Assembly: GCA_002049455.2 (NCBI GenBank)
Contig: KV919151.1
Coordinates: forward strand, 1 to 63,182
Length of the DNA: 63,182 nucleotides
Direction of reading: 5' to 3'
Source of the DNA: Porphyra umbilicalis
Lineage: Eukaryota; Rhodophyta; Bangiophyceae; Bangiales; Bangiaceae
Positions 41,407 to 51,600 of this stretch are shown here, in pieces (position 1 is the stretch's first letter; each line of letters opens with the position of its first letter). The notes under the pieces were generated by a model. The model was not told where the DNA came from, did not search any database, and worked only from the letters and a program-made list of their open reading frames with translations. The translations under genes and the position numbers were made by a program.

Positions 41407-43839
41407 TCACCCAAGCGCCCGAGACACCAGCTGGTAGGCCAGCCCCGCGGTGCCGTACTCCACCGGCCCGAGCCAGTGCCCGTCGCGGGGGGCGAGGGCG
41501 GCGAGAGACTCGCGCAGCGCCGCCGCCGCCGCGCCGCCGGGAACGAGCGCGTTGCCGCCGATAAAGACGAGCTGAACGGAGCGGAGCGCCGGGTGCGCCG
41601 CCGCCGCCGCCAGCACCGTGGCGGCACCGACCGACGCGGCACTCATCACATGGAGCTCCCGCAGGGCGGGCATGCACCCGCCGTCGGTCGGCGGCGGGGG
41701 GCGCGCGGAGGGGATCATCTGGTCTACCACGGGGACAAAGTGCTCATTGTCCGCAGCGGCCACGTTGGCCGCGGCGCCATCCAAGCCACTGCCCGCGGCA
41801 TGGCCGCCGTCGCCGGGCGCGTCGCCATGGCCAACGCGGTCGTTTCCCCTGTCGAAACTGCCACCGTCGGCGCCACCCCCGTGGCCGCGTCGCCCACACC
41901 ATTGCCATCGCCGGGTCCGGCGTCGCCCACCCCCGCATCGCGCCGCGCGTCAGCGCCAGCGGCGCCGCCCACAGCCACGTTCACAAGGCCCGCCGCGTCC
42001 ACACCGCGCGGCACCGACCCCGCCGTCGATATCGCTGACATCATCACCCCCGCCTATGCCACCACCTGTGACGTTGGCGGCGCCGCCCAACGCCACCGCC
42101 AGGTGCGCGTCGGCAACGCCCCGCTCCGTCGCCCCCAACACCAGCCTCGTTAAGCGCGGCCACCGGACGCTCGCCCACGGGGGCAGGAAGTGCGCCGCGG
42201 CGCCCGCACCCACCAACGATAATGTTGTCAGCGTTGGCGCGAGCGCGGCCAGCGGCGACGGCGGCTCCTCGTCGCCATCGTCCGCGCCAGGCGGCGGTGG
42301 CGGCGGTAGCGCCTCGTAGTGCTTGACTGCCCGGAGCACTTCCATCTCGGTGAGTGCCGGCAGGACAGGCGCCCAGGCGGTGACCCAGGCGTCCACGTCG
42401 GCTGGATGGCTCGGCTCCACCTGCATTGCCAGGCGCCCGACGGCGCCGCACCAGAGCATCATCGCCGCGTCCGACGCGCCCCAGACCGTAGACCCGTCGC
42501 CGCCGACGTGGAGGCTCGCCAGCGCCGGCAGACGCGCGGCGGCCTTGGCGGCGAGGCCCACCCCGGGCGTGGCGAGCCCGTCAATGCACCGGGCGGCGAG
42601 CGCCGTCGCCGCGTCGGGGAGCCCCCCCACGACTGCCGCCGCGTCGGGCCCGTCGGACGCCGGCCGGTTGTGGGCAAACAAGCGCAGCCCGCAGAGGTGG
42701 GCCCAGGCAGGCGCCGCGGCGCTGCTGCGCGGCGGCACCGCCCCGAGCGGCGCGCGAGGCCGACGAGCGACCCGCTGCGGAGGGCGGCGTCGGCGAGCAG
42801 CGACGCCGCGCAGCGGTCTGCCTCGTTGCCGACCGTCGGCAGGGACAGCTCGGTGAGGGTGGCGACCAGGTCGCCCGCCTCAGCCGCCCGCTGCATGAGC
42901 CACCGGGTCGGGGCGCGGAGGGGTACGGGCGGGAGCGGCCGCTGCGGCCGCCGCTCGGTGCGCGGGCGGACGGTCCGCGCCTCGACATCTCGGGCAAGGT
43001 TGGGGCACCCGCCTTCAGGGAGAATGCGCTCCAGGCACACACGCCGCGGCGGCCGCACGCCACGGCCGCAGCCGCCGCCGGTACTGCCGAGCAGCACCGC
43101 AAACGACTCGAGCACCGCCCTCGCTGTGACAACCGCCGCCTCGGCTTTCGCATCCAACCGCGCGGCTGCCGCCGCTGGCGGTTTGCCGCCGCCACCTGGA
43201 AGGCCACCTGCTGCCCGCCCCTCGCCCGCCGCCGGCGCGTCCGCCGCCGCTCCGCCATCCCCTCCTCGGCGGGCGGCCACCTCCAGGGCGGCGGCGCACG
43301 AAGAAGGGGTCCACCAGCCCCCCCCCCGTCGTCTGCCCGTGCCAGCCCCGCCCCCCGCGCCGACCGCACGTGCACGCCCGCCGGCCCCGCCCGCAGCCCC
43401 ATCGGCGAGAGGGGCACGGCCGCTGGAAACGCCACCTCGACGGTCACGGTCGAGGCGCACAGCAGCGCGCCCACCGCCGACCGGGCGCGCGTACAAGCGC
43501 CCGCAAGCGGGAGGAGTACCGCCACAAGGGCGGCGGCGATCACGAGCCTCAGCCGCTCCGTGGCGGGGGGGCCGCCGACGCACAGCGGCGCGGTGATGTT
43601 GGGGGGTTCCCCGCCGGCGGCGCCGCCGCCGCCGCACGGCCGACATACGCGCACGCAACGTGGCCAATGGTGTCGGGGCGGGCCGCGTCGAGGGCGACGG
43701 CGAGCCATGCAAGGTGCACGAGCAGCTCGTCAGGGAGCGACAGGAGGGCGGCGGTCGACAGCGGCGGCCGCAACGTGGGGCCCGGTGGGGGGGGGGGCGG
43801 GGTACCAATGGAGGTGGGGGGGGAGTGCATCGGTGCCAT
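41407..43839 (-). CDS. F-box/LRR-like protein, frame-broken
   Basis: Starts at ATG 43839 (context GCCATGG). Residues ~30-70 resemble an F-box (LLSLPDELLVHLAWLAVALD), which would bind Skp1 in an SCF ubiquitin ligase. Leftward, protein-like sequence continues in changing frames: 43570-43320 (a hydrophobic ITAPLCVGG...VIAAALVAVLLPLAG part), 43320-42750, 42738-41950 and 41784-41407. The last two hold leucine-rich-repeat-like strands (LPALASLHVGG, LTTLSLVGAGA, WPRLTRLVLGA, MPALRELHV, PALRSVQLVFIGG). Changes of frame fall at G6 (~43597) and C-run (~43320) homopolymers and near 42745 and 41900. Either base-count errors or a pseudogene. Confidence 0.6.
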
Positions 43840-45719
43840 GGCGTCACTCTTGGGAGGTGCGCAGCGGGAAACAATATCTTGTGGACCACAAGACAGGTGC
43901 TCGGCAGAGAGCACTCCCAGTGACAGGGGCGGAGCGCCGCATGCACGACCTCTCCTCCCACACCGATGGTTCCCTCCCAACTGCCAGTTGAGCTCCCCCC
44001 AAAACACGGATGCATCCGCAAAGGCACGCAGGATCAATGATCCGGATGGACTCGAGCTCGTGATTGCCACCACGGTCAAGACAGCGGACCACGCCGACGG
44101 CAAGGTGCTCGTGACCAATTGACCGTCCCCTTCTCAGAAGTAGCCAGCCCTCTTGCGATGGTCCTGAGAGAAAAAGGGTCCGCATCTGCTGCTGTGGAGG
44201 AGCCTTGTCAGAGCAAGTCTATCCGTGGGCCATTGTGCTATCGCCATCTGGCCGTATTTTTTGGCTATGGCCAAGAGCATCTCTATCAGTCAATTCTTGT
44301 GCTATATATGCAAATCCAGCTGCTCACCCCCTTCTGAAGGCCCTTACCTCTCGGTTGACTCGCAAAGCACCTTCCAATACAGATGATGGCCTTGTATGGT
44401 TCGAAGTCCGCGCACAGAGGGCCTGTGGTAAGGTAGCCAAAACAATTCCGAACTGGCGCGTTCGAGAGACGCGGTTGCTCGTCGTTCTATTGGTCCACGT
44501 CTTTGGCACAAAGGATGGCTATAGCTATCCTTCTGGCTATCCTGCGCACATTTGGCACGAAGGATAGCAATATGGCACAGGATATGGCAAAATGACCTCC
44601 CGATAGAGATGCCCTTGCACTGCGTGGTGGTATGAAGTTCACGGTATATGTTGAGATCCTTTCTTCTGAAAGAAATAAGGAGGAGTTATCAGGATTCGAT
44701 AGCATCGAGTTCGTCGGCATATCTCTGGGAAAGTACCAGGATCGGTGTGGGATTATCTCAGGGATTATCTTCGCGGGCCGTTAGGATAATCCGGCTGATA
44801 CGCCGCGGAGTTTTACTTGTCCGATCCTAGGATTGCCATGGTCTTCGATGGTGGAACGACCTGGGATCTGATCGAGGACTGTCTTCAAGATTGTTTGCAA
44901 GTTAGTTTCGCGGCGCATCCCATGGCATGGATGCATGACCGCCCAACAGAATAAACCCTGACACAGCACCTCTTTACATCCTTCGGACTGGTCCAAATTT
45001 AAAACCACATCCATCCTGTGTCATGTACCTGAGGAAAAAGCAGGCGCATCGGTCGACGCGGCCCCCAAGGACAATCGAAGCGCCTGTTTGAGGGACAAGG
45101 ATACCGACCGGATGCCCGCCCTTCCGGAGACGTGGTCCGGTGCTTATACTGGGCTTGACACGAGAGATAGGGAGAGAGATGATCTCGCATGCCTACATGG
45201 CATCAGAACGTGGAATGAAGCGAGATGCAACCTTCAGAGCGGTCCTCTCCCTAGGAAGAGGGATTATCCGTCGGATCGCTGCTTGGAATGCCTCGAGTGA
45301 CGGCCTCAGTATTATCTGCACGTACAGATCTGAAATTGTCGTCAGAACAGTCTCCAGAACGACCCCATTTACTCGTCGTCAGACCGTACCCTGTATGCGC
45401 AGCCATCATGACCTCATTTTTATCTCCTGTATTATACGTGCGACTTTTTTAAATAAAAAGATGCGGGAAAAGGCAACAGAAGAAGCACAGAATAAAACCA
45501 AAATCAACCCATGGAGAAATATTTTGACAAACAAAGAAAGTCAGGCATAAAAAAGTCTCCACGAACAGCGCTGCAGTCGCTAACGCCGGCATCGGGGTGT
45601 CGTCCGCAAAACATCGAGTCATGGGATGACCTCAAGGCCAGCTCGTGTTCAGTGCAACCCCATCTCTTACCGACGTGGTGAGAAGGGAAAACTGTGCTGT
45701 TGCAAGTCGTGCTTGTACG
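43840..45719. other. Intergenic, possible transposon left end
   Basis: GC content drops compared with the host genes. Holds a direct repeat TTTGGCAC(A/G)AAGGAT (44503-, 44551-), the 10-bp inverted repeat GCTATCCTTC (44524-44533) / GAAGGATAGC (44559-44568), and GGATTATC / GATAATCC inverted words at 44749-44792. No gene is supported; short frames near 45140-45550 end in AT-rich DNA. Confidence 0.45.
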
Positions 45720-47195
45720 CTAGTCACCTTCCTCATCCGATAGATTGATATCGCCAGCCTTGAGGTCCTTCAACTCGTCACGCATGCACCGGATCACGCC
45801 CTTGCGAGCCTCCGTGCTCTCTGGGCGCAAGAACTTCGGGTACTTTGCGGTGTCCACATAGGCTTTCAGGCAGGCAGCTCCGGCTGCTCGCACGGAGCTC
45901 CATATTTCACTCGGGTCCAGAAACAACAGCTCGGCTATGATAGTCGCCGCCGCTCCGTTCATGTCAAGCGCTCGCTCCATTTCGTGGTCCCCATCTTTGA
46001 GCTTCAATCGATACCCCACGTCTGAGTTCATGGCCAGTGCGCCAGCGGCGAGGACATCTGCGGCGTCGGCAGCGACGACGACACGCTCCATGGAGGCCTC
46101 GTTCACGTCATCATCCATGTAAACTCCAAGGGTGCGGTACGCCAGCAGCCGACCCGAGGTACGCCGTCTATTGCAGCGGGTACGTAGGCCCTTTTTCAGG
46201 GCCTGCTTCACGCCACGACGATTGTTTGACCAGCCGTTGGCACCATAGTCAATCTGGTTCGCATACTTCTCAATAGCTTTAGTCATGACAGCGCGGAGGG
46301 GGCGAGTACAGTCTTTGTTGGGTCCTTCGAGTTGTCCAGATGGGGCCAGCCATGAGAGGCAATCGTGTTCGGGCGAGTCGACGGCGCTTCCATTTCTTCC
46401 GGGGCTCGCAGTTCCTTCGAAGATTTTCTTCAGCATGGCCTGTGCGTATCGTGAAAACAGCGCGCTCAACTCATCCTGGAGCCACAACAGATCCAAGAAG
46501 ATAACAAAGCAATTCCGGTGCTCAACAGTGCGTACGAGTTAGTCTAGAGTCCGACACAGGTACGTAAAGATCGGAGGAGATCGGCGAAAGCAAGGCTGCC
46601 AGGCACAATGGTCCTTGACTCAAAATGTGAAGAGGTCAACGTACTCCATGTGCGTTCCAGACACTCACGAAGAGGGCATTGTCGACCAATGGTGAGTGCG
46701 GAGGTATGTCAGGGGCATCATCGGGGTCGCTGTGTGGCATGGCGTCTTCACCCTCAACAGTGTTCTCAGCCAAGTCACAACAGTGTTCCCAGTCAACGAG
46801 CAGTCGTCCCAGTAGCAGGTCAGGGCGTGTCACGTCTAAGCACCGTGGCAGACTGCGCTTCAAAGTGAATGAGTACTCACCGAGCCGACCTGTTGCAGAC
46901 GGCGGGGTGTCCGTCCAGGCTCACATCAGAGGATCTCCCAAAAAAAGGGCATGTGACCTCGCCGAGCCGGATACCGGGCATGTGAGGCCCCTGGCCGCCT
47001 CCTCACGGCGGGTGTGACGCGGAGATGGGCTTGGCGTGAATTTATTATCGCATTTATTCCATACGATGGACCAGTTGATCACTCACAGGAGAGGCACGCC
47101 CAGGAGCGAGCAGAATCTATCGCTAGCGCGATAGATTGCGGCATGCCCGGGCGGGGCAAACCCTTTGGCGCGCTGGAATCGCTGGAATCGGTCAT
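45720..47195 (-). CDS. Unknown protein, three exons, 371 aa
   Basis: Exons 47195-47087, 46919-46669 and 46475-45720. ATG 47195 opens MTDSSDSSAPKGLPRP; splicing (donors GTGAGTGA and GTGAGTGT, acceptors ...GATGTGAG and ...GGCTCCAG) is in phase 1 and phase 0 and removes all stops, total 1,116 nt. The first exon frame is also open further upstream to 47498, so a longer N-terminus is possible. The protein has an acidic/Pro segment (HSDPDDAPDIPPHSP), helical middle parts (ELSALFSRYAQAMLKKIFEG), a basic patch (KKGLRTRCNRRRT) and an acidic end (NLSDEEGD). No family is recognised. It lies left of the hairpin array and may be part of the candidate transposon. Confidence 0.6.
46476..46668 (-). other. 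Intron 2 of the unknown three-exon gene, 193 bp
   Basis: On the minus strand it starts GTGAGTGT and ends with a pyrimidine-rich stretch and GGCTCCAG. It separates ...VDNALF from DELSALF exactly between codons. Confidence 0.65.
46920..47086 (-). other. Intron 1 of the unknown three-exon gene, 167 bp
   Basis: Starts GTGAGTGATC and ends CTCTGATGTGAG after a T8 run. Joining 47087 to 46919 completes a split codon (T plus CC) and keeps the frame open. Confidence 0.6.
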
Positions 47196-47710
47196 GCGGC
47201 AGATCTCTGCGGCCGGCGACAGCGGGTACTTGACACAAAGTGAGGGGCTTGTGGTAATTTTTAACAATTGATGCGAGATATTGTAACGTATCCGCCTCGC
47301 CCGGCCGGCGGCCGACGAGTGATCTGAATCAGATCGGCCCGCACCCTCCACGGCGCGGATAAACTGCGGAGCACCACACATCCGGAGGAGCGAGGCAGGG
47401 GAGCACGCCGCCAGGCCCATCTCCGTGAAGGGGTGCGTGCCGCTGCGGCATGGGGGCGCGCCACACCTGAAGACCGCCACGCGCGCTCGAGCGTCCACCG
47501 TACCGTCGTGCCACTCATCCCTGCCGCCGCTCTTTGTCTCTCAACGTACGTGCGCGACGCACCTCCCGATCCCCTCATTGTTTTTTCTCTTTCCCCCTTC
47601 CACACTCTCCCCTCATTGTTTTTTTTTCCACCCTTCCACACTCTCCCCCCCGCCCTTTGCCGGCCCACCCCCCCCCCTCCTCCCCCGCTTGTAATTTTGA
47701 GGACCAAGGC

Positions 47711-48694
47711 TCGTCACCCCGCCGGTGGGTGCAGGCCAGACCTTCGCCGGTCGCCCGAAAGGGCGATCGTGTCCTGTTTGTGCCGCGGGCTGCGCCCCAT
47801 TTACTGGGGCCGACCGCTGGGATTTTTCGAGTGGCCGCCACGCCGGGTAGGCGGTCCTCACTGTGCTATTTCGGTCGTCACCCCGCCGGTGGGTGCGTAC
47901 CAGTCTGCCGCCGGTCGCCCGAAAGGGCGATCGTGTCCTGTTTGTGCCGCGGGCTGCGCCCCATTTACTGGGGCCGACCGCTGGGATTTTTCGAGTGGCC
48001 GCCACGCCGGGTAGGCGGTCCTCACTGTGCTATTTCGGTCGTCACCCCGCCGGTGGGTGCGTACCAGTCTGCCGCCGGTCGCCCGAAAGGGCGATCGTGT
48101 CCTGTTTGTGCCGCGGGCTGCGCCCCATTTACTGGGGCCGACCGCTGGGATTTTTCGAGTGGCCGCCACGCCGGGTAGGCGGTCCTCACTGTGCTATTTC
48201 GGTCGTCACCCCGCCGGTGGGTGCGTACCAGTCTGCCGCCGATCGCCCAAACGGGCGATCGAGCTGTCGTGGTGCCACGTGCTGAGCCCCTCTTGCTGGG
48301 CTCAGCCGTGTCCCCCTCTTGCCCTGACCATTTGGTCGGGGACAGAGGCTCGGCACCCCGCCGGTGGGTGCAGGGCAGACCACCGCCGATCGCCCGATCG
48401 GGCGGTCGTGCTTTGGTTGTGCGCCGCGGGCTGTGTCCCCTTCGCTGGGGCTAACCGCTGGCTTATTAGAGTGGCCGCCACGCCGGGTGGGCGGTCCTCA
48501 CTGTGTTTTTTCGCTCGTCATCCCACGGGTGCGTGCGTGCCGGCCCGCAGGTGATCGCCCAGGAGGGCCTGTTCGCTGTTGTGCTGCTGCCGGCTGTGCC
48601 CGCTTTCTCGGGCCAGCCGCTGACAGTTGGGCGTGGCCACCACTCCGACTGAGTCGTTCTTTGTGACTCGTCACCCCATCTGTGGGTGCGGGCC
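47711..48694 (+). repeat. Tandem ~164-bp hairpin repeat array
   Basis: Units begin TCGTCACCCC or a variant at 47711, 47875, 48039, 48203, 48350, 48515 and 48668 (the last partial). The first three are 164 bp and almost identical; later units are 147, 165 and 153 bp and diverged. Each can form hairpin A (GGTCGCCC-GAAA-GGGCGATC in units 1-3) and hairpin B (GCCCC-ATTTACT-GGGGC); most can form a third (GGCCGCC...GGCGGTC). Both arms of A and B change together between units. The array ends at the ATG of the JmjC ORF. Several frames are open, so short ORFs here are not evidence of protein. Confidence 0.9.
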
Positions 48695-51600
48695 ATGGAG
48701 GGGCGCGATGCCTCCGAGCCACTCAGGCCCATGCCCGGCGAAATTTCTCGCAACCAACGTCGCCAAGTGGCACGGGCCCGGCGGCGGGCGGAGGCCATGA
48801 CCGCCGAAGCAGCCCGTGCGGCTGAAGAAGCCGCGCGAGCCGTTGAGGCCGCGGATGCGGCCGAGCGCGGGGCCGTGGCACTGGCCCGACGGGCCGAGAC
48901 TGCTCCCCCACCGGCCCCCACGATTCCGCTCGGTATCAGCCGCGGAAGCGCTGGCCGGGGCGGTCGTGGCCGCGGACGTGGCCACGGCAGTGCCAGGGGA
49001 CGTGGCGGTGGCGAGCACCCGCCGGCTCGAAAATTCGGGCCGTCCCTGCTGCAAGGACAGGTAGATGGCGGCGGATCGCGGCATGGTGCGGTTGCCGACA
49101 CTGCATCCCACTCAGTGGGGGGGCGCCAACCCCCGCGTGCGATGAGGGGACGAGGTCGGCTCGGGGCCCGGGGACCGAGCGTCGAGTGCACTCGCGTGCG
49201 GCCAGACGGGGCGCCATCTGGCTGTGACGGGTCTCTGCCGGCATCGGATGCCATGTCCGTCGTCAACGACGCACGGCGGGTATTGGCTGGTCGATCCGGT
49301 GGGCTGACAGCTTCGCAGCTGCGGATGCTCCTGTCCGCCCTGGAACTGGCTGGGCCGGAGTTTCTTCCCAGCCCCGTCCGGCTGCAAGTGCTGAGACAGT
49401 GTCGCGGGGGGTGTGGCGACGTGGAGGCGATTGATTCGCTGTTGGGTTCCGCTGTAAGGATCTTGCAAGGCGACCGCGGCGGTGTGCCCGACTCGGCCGA
49501 TACTGCGCCAGCCGGGTTCCTCGTCCAGCAAGCACTGGCCTCCCACGGATGCAAGGGCCAGTGTCGCGCGGCTGCGCACCGAGCCCCACCTCCTGCCCGC
49601 CTCCCGAGTTCTTCTTGTCCACCGGCCGCACCCCCGTCCATCCCGCCCCTCCAGCCTTCTGGCCACACCGCGGCAGAGGTGAGCGCTCGCAGGCGTCCAC
49701 CTCGGCGCCCCGTGCCCCCTCCCCCCAAGCGGTTCCGCGGCACGGGGAGCCGCGATGGCGACCCAACATCGACCGCCACCGTCACGACCTTTGCGCCACC
49801 GACGCCTCGTGGCGTGCCATCTATGCCATCCACCGCTCGCGCAGATGCCGGCCGGCAGGCGCCCTCCGTGCCCGTTGGTCTGGTGCCACCACGTTTTCTT
49901 TTTCCCATCCGCGCTGAGCGGCAGCGCGAGCTGTTGACAGCGGACGTTGCGTCGTTGAGAGACGGCAATGACATGTCAACGCAAATGATGGACGGATTGC
50001 TGCTGTGGTTCCTCTACTGGACCAAGAGCGGCGGGGTTAACGGGGGCCTGCGCGTGCTTTCGGCTCTCGATGCCCAGGACATCAAGGACGCGTCGATCGA
50101 CGACAACCTGTTTGTCAACAGGGCCGCTAATGTCCTGCTCGACCGCTTCGTGTTCAGCGGCGGGACGGTCCTGATACCAGTTTACAGTGGTCGGGGGTGG
50201 TCGGGTGTGGTTGTGAGAGACCTGCACAAGGTCGTGCCCTCGGTCGCCCAGGCCGTCCTCGATGGCGACGCTCAACCCGTTGCCGGGGCGTTTGTGATCC
50301 TCATCAACACGCATGCAGGGAACGGGGGTGCGGAGGTGGACTTTGATGTGGTGAATGGCCTCTTCCACTCCTTGACTGCCGCCATCTGTCAGACACGTCT
50401 CCGCCACATGGACTCCGTCGGCATGAGAATGCGTGTTAACGGCTGCCTGCGGACACGGTTGCCCGTGAGTCGGGTGACGACCCCTGACGGGGAGCTCGCG
50501 GAGACGGCAGACCACCTTCTGGCGTACTTTGCGTTGCTCTTGTCCGCTGAGCCGAAAGCAGCAGATTGTCTTTTGCGCACTGACAATGGACTGCAGTGGA
50601 GCAAAGCCCATGCCCCCCGGCGGCTACGAGGCCTCGTCCGTCGCATCGTCGAAGCGCATCGACCGGAAGGCGAGGTCTGGAATGAGCAGGAGCCGGGCGA
50701 AGAGCTATTGAACGGTCGCGACGTGTCTGAGGACGAGGTCGCTGACAGTGGCGATGGCATGCGTGACTTGACGGACGACGACGAAGCTGGCGGAGACGGC
50801 AGCACACGCAATGGCGGTCGCGATGGCGACGTTGTTGTCGACGACCGACCACACGGCGGCGGCCAACGACGGGGACGCGGCGGAGGGCGTGATGGTGGCG
50901 ACGGGGGACACGTGGGCACCAAGGACGACGCCGCCGGCGATGTTGTCGCCGACGACGGGCGTCATGGCGGCGGCCAACGACACGGACGCTGCGGAGGGCA
51001 CATTGGTGTTGACGGGGGACTCCTTTATGGAAGCGACGCCGGTGACGCCGGTGGCTACTCACGCGGTCACGGCGCAGGTGCAAACGACGACGCCGCTGAC
51101 GACGTCGGCGTGGACGACCGACGACAATGCGGCGACCAACGACAGGGACGCGGGGGAGGGCATTTCGGTGTCGACGGGGGACACGTGCACGCAAGCAGCG
51201 CCGGTGACGCCAGTGGGCGCGCACTAGGTCACGTCGTGGGCGCCATGGCCGAAGCCGCCGCCGACGTCGTCGTGGACGACGGACCGCACGGCGACGGCCA
51301 ACGACAACGACGTGGAGGAGGGCGTGTTGGTCACGACGGGGGACTCGTCGGTGTAGTACCCATCGATGACGCCGCCTCCGAAGTCGTCGCTGACGTCGGA
51401 CGTCACGGCCGCGGCCAAGGACACGGGCGCGGAGGAGGGCACGTGCGTGTTGACGGGGGACACGTGCACGACAGCCGCGCCGGTGACACCGATAGCGACG
51501 GTGTTGTCGACGGCCGACCACACGGCGGCGGCCAACGACGGGGACACGGCGGAGAGCATGTCGGCGTCGACGGGAGACTCGTGCACCCACGCCACGCCGC

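Noticed and set aside
42319..43596. 425-aa plus-strand ORF
   Set aside because: Complement of the F-box/LRR-like gene; Arg/Pro/Ser-rich shadow typical of GC-rich antisense.
47433..48666. Chains of 100-200-aa ORFs over the hairpin array
   Set aside because: Same peptide repeated at 164-bp steps in several frames; explained by the tandem repeat.
47711..48694. CRISPR array
   Set aside because: Repeats are long, contiguous units without unique spacers, and the genome is eukaryotic.
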